DNA of 64,000 nucleotides from Mesorhizobium sp. B2-1-1 (GCF_006442975.2 NZ_CP083955.1:62001-126000), one strand, 5' to 3'. Shown: positions 17,077 through 26,097, numbered from the stretch's first letter. Notes: a model not told the origin generated them from the letters alone. Numbers and translations are program-made.

Positions 17077-17610
17077 TCAGGCTTTGACGGATGCCTTGCG
17101 CGTCTTCTTCAGCGGTGACTTGATTGACGCCGCAGGTGTTCTTGCGGCTGCTAAGCGCGCTGGTTTTTTTGTTTTCTCGTTCGCGGTTGGTGCGGGCACC
17201 ACCGCCTTTCGTCCAAGGCCTGCTGATTTCGCCAATGCCGAGCGCGTGGCCGTATAGTTCGGCGCGACCATAGGATAGTCGACTGGAAGGTTCCACTTCA
17301 GGCGATACTCATTAGGGCTCAGATTGTAGTGAACTCGGATATGGCGCTTGAGCGATTTGAACTTCTTCCCATTCTCAAGGCAGATAATAAAGTCTGGCGT
17401 CACCGACTTTCTGATCGATATTGCCGGTTCCTGCTTGACCACAGGCTCTATCGCCGTCGTGCCGATGCCTTTCAGAGCGGCATGAATATCGCCAATCAGC
17501 TTCGGCAACTCGCCAACCGGCAGCGGATTGTTCGAGACATACGCGGCGACGATGTCGGCCGCTATCGACACAGTATCCAGTTGGCCGTCATGTTCGAGAG
17601 CAGTGGTCAT
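17077..17610 (-). CDS. mucR: MucR/Ros-family transcriptional regulator (intact)
   Basis: 177 aa DNA-binding protein. The oligomerisation region is near the N-terminus (AADIVAAYVSNNPLPVGELP), the Ros-type fold contains FIICLENGKKFKSLKRHIRV, and RLKWNLPVDYPMVAPNY follows with a lysine-rich tail. The second zinc cysteine of the Ros finger is replaced by asparagine, as in Mesorhizobium loti Ml proteins that fold without that ligand. The start at 17610 has an AGAGGAAACT ribosome site; a longer frame to 17661 lacks one. It is longer than usual because of a basic C-terminal extension. MucR proteins bind AT-rich DNA and often silence acquired genes. Confidence 0.92.
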   Translation of the reverse strand: MTTALEHDGQLDTVSIAADIVAAYVSNNPLPVGELPKLIGDIHAALKGIGTTAIEPVVKQEPAISIRKSVTPDFIICLENGKKFKSLKRHIRVHYNLSPNEYRLKWNLPVDYPMVAPNYTATRSALAKSAGLGRKAVVPAPTANEKTKKPARLAAARTPAASIKSPLKKTRKASVKA

Positions 17611-17752
17611 ATAGTTTCCTCTTACCGTATCGGACGAATTGATCGAGCTTTGATTTGCCATACCGCCAGCGAGACAAATAGTTTATTTCCCTCTACAAGC
17701 CACATGTTTTTTCCCAAAACATGCCGAAAATACTACACCTAGGCGAGTCAAC

Positions 17753-18100
17753 CTAGCCAAGCAGAGCCGGCAAGGCTGCCATGAACGAAACGCCGAGAGG
17801 TCGGTGTAAGAGGAGAGGCCGGGACATTTGTCGATCATGGCGGAATGAATCTATTCCCTGCGGTGATTCCCTTGCAAACAGGAAGTCGACGATATTCTCG
17901 TCATCGTCTCCAGGTAGTTCGGTAAACGCCGCTTCGAGTTTAAGGCGATCCCAAATCACGCGGCCGTCAACTTTCTTCGGCTTCGGCATGCGCCGGTCAG
18001 CAACCATCTGGTCGAATTTTGTCATGGCCGCGCCAACATATCGGGCAGCTTCTTCGCGTGAGAGACCCCGAGAAGGATAGGAAAGGGAGTCGCTTTTCAT
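17753..18100 (-). CDS. Excisionase/AlpA-like helix-turn-helix protein
   Basis: 115 aa. The N-terminal winged helix-turn-helix reads LSREEAARYVGAAMTKFDQM, then VADRRMPKPKKVDGRVIWDR, typical of excisionase-like and AlpA-like regulators of integrated elements. The start at 18100 follows GGCGAGG; a longer frame to 18145 is less likely. The C-terminal tail after about residue 75 does not resemble the family and may be altered. No integrase lies beside it. It probably belonged to a mobile element. Confidence 0.75.
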   Translation of the reverse strand: MKSDSLSYPSRGLSREEAARYVGAAMTKFDQMVADRRMPKPKKVDGRVIWDRLKLEAAFTELPGDDDENIVDFLFARESPQGIDSFRHDRQMSRPLLLHRPLGVSFMAALPALLG

Positions 18101-18606
18101 AACCTCGCCCCGGTATGTGTCCGCCCTTGTGCGTGGGCTTCCCATTCATGGATCAAGATCTGGATTGTATAGCCACTGCCGGAAGGGATCCGATCAAACG
18201 GTGCGGTGAATTGCGGTCAGGGCGTGTAAATAGGATGGTTTGCTGGTTGAGCGCCGAGTTGGTGTACTGGAAATAGACCGTCGGAATCACGCGACGACCG
18301 GTAAAAACGGTGCCCCCTTCTTCGAAGAGTGTCTTATTTTACGCAGGCATGGCACCAATCGTTTTTGATCCGGCGCCCTTCGCCGGGGGCGGTCGGTCCC
18401 GCATCCCGCCTGGCGGCGGCGCTATGCTGATGCTCCTTCGGCCGCCTCTGTTGAACCGGTCTCAGGGCCACGAACTTGCTCCAGCACCGAACTGACTTGG
18501 TCGCAATGACGGACATTTCGGTGCCTCCGCCTTGTACGCCGTTTTTCATTTGGTCGGGAAAGCAGAGCTCTCCCGACGGAGAGTTAGAGGATGGGAGGGG
18601 TTTTTC
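18101..18606. other. Intergenic upstream of ardC
   Basis: No supported gene. Short frames on both strands lack family resemblance. It probably contains the promoter for the ardC transcript and the 5' part of its leader. Confidence 0.35.
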
Positions 18607-18650
18607 GCGACGGGTTGAAAGCGGAAGGAGAGGCCTTCGGCGCCCGTCGC
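18607..18650 (+). ncRNA. Structured leader of ardC
   Basis: Nested inverted repeats: outer GCGACGGG (18607-18614) pairs with CCCGTCGC (18643-18650), inner GAAGG pairs with CCTTC. The 3' arm runs directly into GGAGA, the ribosome site of the ardC start at 18662. A matching leader precedes the ParB-like gene at 19877. A cis-regulatory role is inferred. Confidence 0.5.
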
Positions 18651-18661
18651 GGAGAACCGCG

Positions 18662-19622
18662 ATGTATGTCCGGACCAAACGAACCCACGCCGCCGACCGG
18701 TCGAACCTCTACGACGAGATCACCGGCAAGATAATTGCCGAGCTGGAAGGGGGTCGTTTTCCCTGGGTTCAGCCATGGGGAACTTCCGCCGCAAACGCGT
18801 CGCTTTCCCTGCCGAAGAATGCCAGGACGCATCGCGCGTATAGCGGGATCAACGTGCTTATTCTCTGGGGCGCGGTCGTTGAATGCGGGTTCCCAACGCA
18901 GAGTTGGATAACTTATCGACAGGCTTTCGCGCTCGGCGGGAATGTCCGTAGAGGCGAGCGCGGGACAACGGTCGTTTATGCCGATCGTTTTGTCCCGGGA
19001 TCACGAGAAGAAGCGCGCTCGCGAGACGGGTGAGGATGCTCAAGCCATCCCGTTCCTCAAGCGCTTCACCGTTTTCAACATTGAACAATGTAAAGGGCTA
19101 CCTGACGAAATCGCAGCTTCGGCTGTACTGCCGGTGGCTAGCCCGATCGAACCGCGTGTCGAGGCGCTGATCAAGGCCACCGGCATCGACTTTCGTATCG
19201 GCGGCGATAGGGCGTTTTACGTGCCGGCCCACGATTATATACAGGTGCCTCCGCCCCAAGCCTACTTCGAGCCGATCAATTGGCATCGGACAGCCTTGCA
19301 TGAGCTCGGTCATGCCACCGGCCACAGTTCACGTCTCGATCGCAAATTATCCGGCTCTACCGCCTCCAGGAAGTATGCGTTCGAGGAACTCGTGGCAGAA
19401 ATCAACGCGGCCTTCTGCTGCGCCGCCTTGGGCATAGTGCCCACGGTTCGGCATGCCGACTACATCGGCTCATGGCTGGAGGTTTTGCGCGAGGACAATC
19501 GCGCCATCGTTCGCGCCGCCAGCCTGGCCAGCAAGGCGGCCGATTGGCTTCTTGGCCACGTGCCGGTGGAGGCCGAAGCATCCATCGGGCTGAGCGCAGG
19601 CAACGACAAATGGGCGGCATAA
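18662..19622 (+). pseudogene. ardC: ArdC-like antirestriction protein, frameshifted
   Basis: ArdC proteins bind single-stranded DNA and protect incoming plasmids from restriction. They join an N-terminal ssDNA-binding domain to a zinc-metalloprotease-like domain. Here frame 1 carries LYDEITGKIIAELEGGRFPW, RAYSGINVLILWG and GERGTTVVYADRFVP, then breaks at the GGG run 18997-18999 and stops at 19033. Frame 2 continues DHEKKRARETGEDAQAIPFL, FRIGGDRAFYVPAHDYIQVP and the protease motif HELGHATGHSSRLDR to 19622. Deleting one G would restore a protein of about 319 aa. A true frameshift or a sequencing error is possible; the domains are otherwise complete. Confidence 0.88.
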
Positions 19623-19821
19623 TTTCGCTGACCCGAACAGCGCATGCACCGTTCCGCCGATCGGCATAGGTATCAAGTGCCAGCCGCACTTCGTCTGTCC
19701 GCTCCAACCATCGGCTCACGCGGAGACAACGTACAGGCCGACATGCGTGCGCGCTCGGCAGTCGAGCAACGGTGTGCCGGATTGTGCAGGCAGGAGAGGG
19801 AGAGGGTTGGAGGGATCTTGT

Positions 19822-19862
19822 GACGGGTTCAAGGCTGAGAGAGAGGCTCTCGGCGGCCCGTC
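19822..19862 (+). ncRNA. Structured leader of the ParB-like fusion gene
   Basis: Outer arms GACGGG (19822-19827) and CCCGTC (19857-19862) enclose an inner stem CTGAGAG/CTCTCGG. The 3' side reads CCCGTCGCGGAGA, identical to the end of the ardC leader, and leads into the ATG at 19877. Confidence 0.5.
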
Positions 19863-19876
19863 GCGGAGACCTTCAA

Positions 19877-20134
19877 ATGACCACTGCCGTTCAAAAGATC
19901 ACGCTGTCGTCCTCGCGCGATATCCCTTTCAACAAGCTGGTGCTCGGCCAGTCCAATGTGCGTCGCATCACCGATACCATGCGCGAGCGGCTCACCGCCT
20001 ACGGACTCTTCCATGAAATCATATCCTGGAAGCTGCGCATGTTTGTGCCGGCGGACGCCAGCGGGCCTGCGGTGCCGGCCAAGGTTATCGAGTGTTGGCC
20101 AGTGCAGCGCATCAGTGAGAGGGAGGCCCGCTGA
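19877..20134 (+). CDS. Chimeric small protein: ParB-like N-terminus joined to another plasmid protein
   Basis: 85 aa. The first about 31 residues (MTTAVQKITLSSSRDIPFNK, then LVLGQSNVRRI) are the conserved start of the ParB-like nuclease protein of rhizobial mobile elements. From residue 32 the sequence changes to MRERLTAYGLFHEIISWKLR, then MFVPADASGPAVPAKVIECW, which is not ParB. An internal deletion probably fused two neighbouring genes in frame. The start is supported by GGAGA. The stop overlaps the next start (TGATG). Any DNA-binding or nuclease function of ParB is lost. Confidence 0.65.
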   Translation: MTTAVQKITLSSSRDIPFNKLVLGQSNVRRITDTMRERLTAYGLFHEIISWKLRMFVPADASGPAVPAKVIECWPVQRISEREAR

Positions 20135-21189
20135 TGCTGCCTCGCGATGCATCCGAACTGGCAAGCCATCTTGCTCGGCAGGCTGAGGCTGTTTGCCGCC
20201 GTTACCTTTCCAACGGTCGCCGTGAGGGCCGCTACTGGCTGGTTGGCGACGCCCGCAATGCGCCGGGGCGCTCGATGTTTGTGCGTCTCAAGGGACCGGA
20301 TTGCGGCAAGGGTGCCGCCGGGAAATGGACCGACGCCGCCACCGGCGAGCACGGCGACCTTCTGGACGTCATCCGTGAATCGCTTGGCCTGACGGACTTC
20401 AAGGATGTGTCCGGCGAGGCGCGCAGCTTTCTGTCCATGCCGCCCACGAACGAACCAAAGGGCCAGTGGGAGCAAGCCGTTCCCGCTGCCGGCGGTTCCC
20501 CTGAAGCGGCGCGGCGGCTGGTCTCCATGTCGCAGCCGATACGGGGAACTCTTGTGGAGACGTATTTGCGCGCACGCGCGATTACAGCCGTGCATGAGAC
20601 TGGGAGCCTACGGTTTCATCCTCGCTGCTACTACCGTTCAGACCGCGGCCGGACTGAAACCTGGCCGGCAATGGTCGCGGCGGTCACCGACCTCAAAGGC
20701 AAGCTTACCGGGGCCCACCGCACCTGGCTCGATCCGGGCGGATTTAGCGAAGCCCATCTCGGCCGCGCTCCGCTCGAGACACCGAGACGGGCCATGGGCG
20801 AACTGCTCGGACACGCTGTCCGCTTCGGCTGCTGCTGCGATGTCATGGCCGCCGGTGAGGGCATCGAGACCATGCTGTCGCAACGCACTGTCCTGCCCGC
20901 CATGCCGGCACTCGCAGCCTTGTCGGCGGCGCATCTGTCCGCAATCCTGTTTCCTGACACATTGCGGCGCCTCTACATCGCCCGTGACAATGATCCGGCA
21001 GGCGACGCAGCAGTGGCAACCCTGATTGAACGCACCAGCGCGGCCGGTATCGAGGCCATGGTTCTGACGCCGAAACTTGGCGACCTCAACGAGGATCTGC
21101 GTCTACTCGGCGTCAATGCGCTGAGGGGGATCCTGCGGGTTCAGATCGCGCCACAGGATGTCGAGCGCTTCGTGAAGCTGGCGGCCTGA
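20134..21189 (+). CDS. Toprim-domain protein (DUF7146/primase-like)
   Basis: 351 aa. The N-terminal region (LARQAEAVCRRYLSNGRREG, then GRYWLVGDARNAPGRSMFVR) is followed by a middle domain (RGTLVETYLRARAITAVHET, then LRFHPRCYYR) and a C-terminal toprim domain with AAGEGIETMLSQRTVLP (catalytic Glu) and RLYIARDNDPAGDAA (DxD-like). Such proteins of plasmids and integrative elements are thought to act in primase-like DNA metabolism during transfer or replication. It is translationally coupled to the upstream chimeric gene. It appears intact. Confidence 0.85.
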   Translation: MLPRDASELASHLARQAEAVCRRYLSNGRREGRYWLVGDARNAPGRSMFVRLKGPDCGKGAAGKWTDAATGEHGDLLDVIRESLGLTDFKDVSGEARSFLSMPPTNEPKGQWEQAVPAAGGSPEAARRLVSMSQPIRGTLVETYLRARAITAVHETGSLRFHPRCYYRSDRGRTETWPAMVAAVTDLKGKLTGAHRTWLDPGGFSEAHLGRAPLETPRRAMGELLGHAVRFGCCCDVMAAGEGIETMLSQRTVLPAMPALAALSAAHLSAILFPDTLRRLYIARDNDPAGDAAVATLIERTSAAGIEAMVLTPKLGDLNEDLRLLGVNALRGILRVQIAPQDVERFVKLAA

Positions 21190-21546
21190 CCGGAAGGGGA
21201 AGGGAGGGGTGGCATTTGCTAGGCGTACCTCGGTGCGCAGGGGGGCCTTCGCTGAGGCGAGGGCCGGCCCACCGGCCTTCCAGAGGGCGATCGGGCACCA
21301 GCCGGTCCGGACAGGCAATGGCTGCGCCCCGTTATTTTCCGGCGGCCCTTGCCACCCCGTGCGGCGAGCCGCCCGGGACCTCGTCTTCGGGCCTTTCCAT
21401 CGCGAACCAAAATAGCCGGGCTTCGCCATCCTTCACTCCCGTTCCGGCCCTGCGCTGGCGCTTCGGGTGCAAGTCCGGATCGTCCATCGCCTTCGTCGCC
21501 ATGAAGGCCGCGATGGGCGCGGCCGGTCCCACGAAGGCAAGCCGCC
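21190..21546. other. Long leader of the DUF2493 gene
   Basis: About 357 bp with rule-like base composition. Several overlapping frames run through it, but a conserved, structured leader is more plausible than a protein. It contains the inverted repeat CGGCCCACCGGCC near 21263-21280 and ends close to the ATG at 21547. Confidence 0.35.
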
Positions 21547-22476
21547 ATGAGCACCGAGCACGATACCGACTTCGAGCCGCAACCCGCATCATCATCCATC
21601 GACCACATCCTGCACGAGCTTCAGCTCTACGGCTACCGTCCCTTCGACGATGAACCCGATCCGCGCCCGCTTCCCGAAGGCCGGGTCATAGCCGCCAGCA
21701 TCGCCGACATCTTCGACGCTCTCCTGGTGGCGATGGCCGACACACGCCTTGAGCCCGACCTCGAGGAGTTGCTGTGGGGGACGGTCAATCTGTTCCATCG
21801 CGCGACCAAGCGGATCGAACGCGAGCTCGATGAAAACGAGCTTGGCCAGCAACGGCTACAGCGCGAACAAGACGGATCCGAGGTCAAGTCGGTCGAGCTC
21901 GAGCGCCTCATCGCCCAAGGTCAGACGCTGCTCGAACGCCGCAACGCCTTCGAATTGATGCGCGATCAGGCCGCCGAGCATTACGAGCGCCACACACACT
22001 CGATCTGGCGCCCGCGTTCGGGCTCTGTCGTCAACCATCGCAACCTGACCGCGGCTCTGATCGACAGCCGGGACTTCGTTGCCGCGAGGAAGCATACAGA
22101 CAGTCAGGTGCTGTTGCCTCCGGGCCCGAAAGTCGCCTTCACCGGCGGGCTCGATTTCAACGATCATTGGCTGATCTGGGCCAAGCTCGACCAGGTCCAT
22201 GGCAAGCATCCGGACATGGTCCTGCTGCACGGCGGGTCACCCAAAGGTGCCGAGTTGATCGCGGCCAAATGGGCTCACAGCCGCAAGGTGCCACAGATTG
22301 CCTTCAAGCCGGACTGGACCAAACATGGCAAGGCCGCGCCCTTCAAGCGCAACGACGCCATGCTCGACACCTTGCCGATTGGCGTCATTCATTTCCCCGG
22401 CTCAGGCATTCAGGACAACCTCGCCGACAAGGCCCGCAGGCTCGGCATTCCGGTGATGAGGTTCGGCGCCACATGA
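21547..22476 (+). CDS. DUF2493 (SLOG-like) protein
   Basis: 309 aa. The N-terminal half is acidic and helical with a coiled-coil-like stretch (IERELDENELGQQRLQREQD, then SVELERLIAQGQTLLERRNA). The C-terminal DUF2493 domain has KVAFTGGLDFNDHWLIWAKL, then VLLHGGSPKGAELIAAKWA and the terminal IPVMRFGA. This domain is a Rossmann-like SLOG fold thought to bind nucleotides or nucleotide-derived ligands. It is a regular member of rhizobial plasmid/ICE backbones downstream of the toprim gene. The biochemical role is unknown. Confidence 0.88.
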   Translation: MSTEHDTDFEPQPASSSIDHILHELQLYGYRPFDDEPDPRPLPEGRVIAASIADIFDALLVAMADTRLEPDLEELLWGTVNLFHRATKRIERELDENELGQQRLQREQDGSEVKSVELERLIAQGQTLLERRNAFELMRDQAAEHYERHTHSIWRPRSGSVVNHRNLTAALIDSRDFVAARKHTDSQVLLPPGPKVAFTGGLDFNDHWLIWAKLDQVHGKHPDMVLLHGGSPKGAELIAAKWAHSRKVPQIAFKPDWTKHGKAAPFKRNDAMLDTLPIGVIHFPGSGIQDNLADKARRLGIPVMRFGAT

Positions 22477-22703
22477 CGGCGCCACAAGGCCAGTCGCCTC
22501 CAGTCATTCGCTTTGTTTTTCGTCGCTCCCGGCGCGTTGATCGAACGATCGCTCCTGCCGATTTGGCGGCGGTGAATGCGAAGTGGCGAACCATGAGGTT
22601 CACATCCCATCCCGTCCTGGAATGGAGAACAGGGACCCTATCCCCGCGTTTGTCGGCGCAATTCCTTGGTCCGGTCCGAGGGCCTGATGCCATCAATCCA
22701 TAA
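22473..22703 (+). CDS. Hypothetical small basic protein
   Basis: 76 aa beginning with an ATGA overlap on the stop of the DUF2493 gene, so translation could be coupled. Basic N-terminus (VIRFVFRRSRRVDRT), then LAAVNAKWRTMRFTSHPVLE. No family recognised. It could be a truncated gene of the backbone or a chance frame. Confidence 0.4.
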   Translation: MTAPQGQSPPVIRFVFRRSRRVDRTIAPADLAAVNAKWRTMRFTSHPVLEWRTGTLSPRLSAQFLGPVRGPDAINP

Positions 22704-22793
22704 AGGGTCGGACTACGCAAAGCGTGCCGCCGTTTCGGCTTTGCCTTCACGGTGATTGCGGCCCTCGGCCGGATACATCGGGCGTCTGTCACG

Positions 22794-23020
22794 CGGGGAT
22801 CGCTCCCCGCTTCCAGAACAGGAGCCGGGAAAATGTCCCTCGTCGAAGCCAACGCCTTCGCCTTCAGCCTCGCCACCAGGCGCCGGCGACGGTACACTCA
22901 CGGTCGTGCGGCCGACGAATATGAAGGAGAGGTTTCCCAGATCGTCCGCGACGATCGATCCACCCGAGCGATGATCCGGACAAGATGCGGCCGGACGTCC
23001 TTTCCGTCCTGGCCCCAGGG
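22794..23020 (+). pseudogene. Hairpin leader and truncated backbone gene
   Basis: The perfect hairpin GCGGGGA-TCGC-TCCCCGC (22794-22811) is followed by AGGAG and an ATG at 22833. The frame begins MSLVEANAFAFSLATRRRRR, then ADEYEGEVSQIVRD, which looks protein-like, but runs into the antisense 3' end of dinB and ends at 23090. It is probably the start of a plasmid gene cut off by the repair-gene cluster. Not assigned to a family. Confidence 0.35.
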
Positions 23021-23025
23021 CAGTG

Positions 23026-24126
23026 CTAAAGCTCGAAGCGCAGTTGACGTTGATCCGGCGGCAACACATCGCCTAGGGAGGAAAGCGTGACGCCCAACAG
23101 GCGGATTCCCTTCCGCACCGGAAACACCGATTGAAGGAGATCGGCTGCGAGATGTTCGAAATCCGGAAGTTCGATCGGCACCGCCACCGTGCGGCTGCGC
23201 GTGATCTGCTGGAAGTCGGCGAACTTGATCTTCAGCGTGACGGTCCGGCCCCGAACGCCTTTGCCCTCACAGTAGCCCCGGACCTTGGCGACCAGCGGCT
23301 TGAGTTCGGCGATTGATGCATTGAGGTCGAATATGTCGACTGCGAACGTGTCCTCGGCGCCGATTGATTTGCGCGGCCGATCTGGTTCGACCTTGCGTTC
23401 GTCGATGGCGCGCGCGATTTGATAGTACCAGAGCCCCGCCTTTCCGAAATGCTGCTGCAGGAAAGGGAGCGACTTGCCCTTGAGATCGGCGCCGGTCTCA
23501 ATTCCGAGCGCCTCCATCTTCGCGGCGGTCGCAGGACCGACACCATGAAATTTCTTGACCGGCAAACCCTCGACAAACGCCGGCCCATGGCGTGGCGTGA
23601 TGACGAACTGGCCGTTCGGTTTGTTCTGGTCGGACGCCATCTTGGCGAGAAATTTGTTGTACGAGATTCCGGCGGAAGCGGTGAGACCGGTCACCATCAG
23701 GATCTTTGTCCTGATCGTCTCGGCGATCGTCGTGGCCGACGAAATATTGAGCCGGTTCTGCGTCACGTCGAGATAAGCCTCGTCGAGCGAGAGCGGTTCG
23801 ATGAGATCGGTATGTTCGGCGAACACCTCGCGGATCTGAGCCGAGACTGCCCGGTAGACGTCAAAACGAGGCGGCACAAAGATGAGTTGGGGGCATTTGC
23901 GCTTTGCCGTGACCGAAGGCATGGCGGAGCGAACGCCGAAGGCGCGGGCCTCGTAGCTTGCGGCAGCCACCACGCCGCGGGCGGCCGCTCCACCGACGGC
24001 AAGCGGCTTGCCGCGGAGTTCTGGATTGTCGCGCTGTTCGACCGACGCGTAGAACGCATCCATGTCGACATGGATTATCTTGCGCGGGTCAGCGCCGCGG
24101 CAGGGGCCATTTGCCTGCAATGTCAT
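23026..24126 (-). CDS. dinB: DNA polymerase IV (Y-family translesion polymerase)
   Basis: 366 aa, typical of DinB. Palm motifs are IIHVDMDAFYASVEQRDNPE at 17-36 (first catalytic Asp residues) and LSLDEAYLDVT (second acidic pair). The substrate loop is VVAAASYEARAFGVRSAMPS, the helix-hairpin-helix thumb KKFHGVGPATAAKMEALGIE, and the C-terminal little finger ends RLLGVTLSSL. No obvious beta-clamp motif at the extreme end was resolved. It is last in a minus-strand series with DUF3606, ligD and polX. No LexA-type box (GTTC-N7-GTTC) was found upstream. Confidence 0.95.
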   Translation of the reverse strand: MTLQANGPCRGADPRKIIHVDMDAFYASVEQRDNPELRGKPLAVGGAAARGVVAAASYEARAFGVRSAMPSVTAKRKCPQLIFVPPRFDVYRAVSAQIREVFAEHTDLIEPLSLDEAYLDVTQNRLNISSATTIAETIRTKILMVTGLTASAGISYNKFLAKMASDQNKPNGQFVITPRHGPAFVEGLPVKKFHGVGPATAAKMEALGIETGADLKGKSLPFLQQHFGKAGLWYYQIARAIDERKVEPDRPRKSIGAEDTFAVDIFDLNASIAELKPLVAKVRGYCEGKGVRGRTVTLKIKFADFQQITRSRTVAVPIELPDFEHLAADLLQSVFPVRKGIRLLGVTLSSLGDVLPPDQRQLRFEL

Positions 24127-24193
24127 TCCGCCAGGATATAAGCTTCGTGCTGCCGGATCCTACAATCTTCAGTTCCGGACATCGCCCCTTATC

Positions 24194-24310
24194 ATGACCG
24201 TCAAATCGTCATTCAAGGATTGGGCCGCGTGGCTCGATCCGTCGGTCTCCGCCAAATCATTGACCAGACCGTTGCCGGCAGGGACATTGTCGGTCGAACA
24301 GCTCGGTCAG
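24194..24310 (+). pseudogene. C-terminal remnant of an SRAP (YedK) gene
   Basis: Encodes SSFKDWAAWLDPSVSAKSLT, then RPLPAGTLSVEQL, matching the end of SRAP proteins (compare NWAAWINLTK and RPLPAGSLRVE in the intact gene at 13.8 kb). The catalytic N-terminus is absent. It lies between the divergently oriented ends of dinB and polX. Confidence 0.55.
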
Positions 24311-24390
24311 CTGGACCGTTGGCTCGATTCCAATATCATATACGCAGCGTGCACCTGTTGAAGGAGGCCGCACCAGACCAGCCAATTGAA

Positions 24391-26097
24391 TTACAGCATA
24401 GCGTCCCTCGCCATCAGGCGTGGTCGACCGATCCTCTTGGATGCGCGCTTGCGCTTTTCCAGATAGGAAAGCAGAGCCGGCAGGCGCATCGCATTGAGGA
24501 CTCGCTGCGCAGGGACGCCGCCCTTGCGCGACATCTCAACGCCCCAGTGCATGTGATCGAGCTCGCGAATTGAATGAGCATCCGGATTGACACTGAAGAT
24601 GCAGCCGTATTCGAGTGCCTCCTGATGCCAGCGCCAGTCGAGATCGAGACGCCATGGATGTGCGTTGACTTCGACGGCGACGCCAAATTTGGCGCAGGCC
24701 CGAAGAACTTTGGCGATGTCGAGATCGTAGCCCGGGCGCCGCAACAGCTGGCGGCCTGTCATGTGGCCGATGATCGTCGTCCGGGGGTTGCCGATCGCCT
24801 CGATGATGCGCTCAGTCTGCTCCTTCCTGGGCAGTTTGAAGCGGCTGTGCACGCTGGCGACGACGAAGTCGAACTGCTCCAGGACATGATCCGGATAGTC
24901 GAGCGAGCCGTCCGCCAGAATGTCAGCCTCAATGCCTTTCAGGATACGGAATCTCCCACCATACCGCCGGTTCAACCGGTCGGCCTCGCGATGCTGTTCA
25001 GTTATCTCCTGCAGCGAAAGGCCACCCGCATAGTGAGCGGACTGCGAATGATCGGCGACACCATAATATTCGAACCCGCGCTTGCGCGTGGCTTCGGCCA
25101 TCGTCTCGAGCGTCTCGGTGCCGTCGGACGCTGTCGTATGGGAGTGCAGGATGCCACACAGATCTTGGTCTCGAACAAGTGCGGGCAGCTCGTGGCTGGC
25201 CGCCCGTCTGATCTCATCCCTGCCTTCGCGCAGTTCGGGCTCGACGAACTGCAGGCCTATGGTCTCGTAGATATCCTCTTCTGTCGCTGAGGCGACCAGC
25301 TTTCGGCCGCGATAGAGCCCGTCACCCTTCAGGACAAATCCCTTGACGGCCGCGAGCGTCTTCAGCTGCTTGAGGTGATCTGCCGAACCGGTCGCGTCGA
25401 GGAGCCTGGCGCCAAAGTGCTTCTTGTCGGTGATGACAACCCGCAGGGTCGCATCCGCGAGCTCGGCCTGCTCCGTGCCTTGCGCTACCAGCGCGAAAGC
25501 GGAAACGAGCTCGCACCCGCGCCGGAAGTCACCGGCGATCTCGACGCGGGAGAACTCCGGATGTTCTTGCTGCAACGATGCCATTGCATGCTCCAGGAGA
25601 GCAGCAGCCTTGTGGAGATGAAGCTGCATCTGACCGCTTCGCGCGATAGCCAGGTTCTCCAGGATCTTCGTCTGAAGCGCGGCACCAAGCCCCTTGACCG
25701 GCCTGATGCGATCTTCCTTCGCCGCGGTTTTGAGCTCCGCCAGCGAACTCACGCCGAGCGCCTGGTGAAGCTTCAATATCTTGTCGGGCCGAAGACCAGG
25801 GATTGCAAACAGCTCCATCACGCCTGCCGGCACCTCTTCCCGCAGTTTGTCGAGGCTTGGGTGCGTGCCGGTCTGATGGAGCTTCGTCACGATGTCCGCG
25901 ATGGCGTCCCCGATCCCCGGGATACTGGTGAGGGCGCCGGCGGCGATGATGCGATCAAGTGGTTGGGAGAGTGCCGCCAGGCTGTCAGCGGCACGTAGAT
26001 ACGCCTTTGCGCGATAGGGATTACCGCCGCGCAGGGATGTCCTATGCGCGTATTCCCTCAGAAGATTGGCGATGGTCCTCGTGTCGGTTTTTGCCAT
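24391..26097 (-). CDS. polX: PolX-type protein: degenerate polymerase beta domain plus PHP exonuclease domain
   Basis: 568 aa from the ATG at 26097 (a TTG four codons upstream is less likely). Helix-hairpin-helix modules (ALTSIPGIGDAIADIVTKLH, then VKGLGAALQTKILENLAIAR) are followed by a Pol beta palm-like region that reads AGDFRRGCELVSAFALVAQG. The catalytic aspartates normally found after RRG are not present. The C-terminal PHP domain is well kept (GILHSHTTASDGTETLETMA, YYGVADHSQSAHYAGGLS, ILKGIEADILADGSLDYPDH). I infer a 3'-5' exonuclease/phosphatase that has lost polymerisation. It lies 103 bp downstream of ligD on the same strand. Confidence 0.88.
   Translation of the reverse strand: MAKTDTRTIANLLREYAHRTSLRGGNPYRAKAYLRAADSLAALSQPLDRIIAAGALTSIPGIGDAIADIVTKLHQTGTHPSLDKLREEVPAGVMELFAIPGLRPDKILKLHQALGVSSLAELKTAAKEDRIRPVKGLGAALQTKILENLAIARSGQMQLHLHKAAALLEHAMASLQQEHPEFSRVEIAGDFRRGCELVSAFALVAQGTEQAELADATLRVVITDKKHFGARLLDATGSADHLKQLKTLAAVKGFVLKGDGLYRGRKLVASATEEDIYETIGLQFVEPELREGRDEIRRAASHELPALVRDQDLCGILHSHTTASDGTETLETMAEATRKRGFEYYGVADHSQSAHYAGGLSLQEITEQHREADRLNRRYGGRFRILKGIEADILADGSLDYPDHVLEQFDFVVASVHSRFKLPRKEQTERIIEAIGNPRTTIIGHMTGRQLLRRPGYDLDIAKVLRACAKFGVAVEVNAHPWRLDLDWRWHQEALEYGCIFSVNPDAHSIRELDHMHWGVEMSRKGGVPAQRVLNAMRLPALLSYLEKRKRASKRIGRPRLMARDAML

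Noticed and set aside
21216..21653. 145-codon plus-strand frame upstream of and overlapping the DUF2493 start
   Set aside because: Low-complexity Ser/Pro/Arg composition, overlaps the real gene in another frame and lacks a ribosome site; a leader is more likely.
24127..24193. LexA box upstream of dinB
   Set aside because: No GTTC-N7-GTTC pattern was found in the upstream region.
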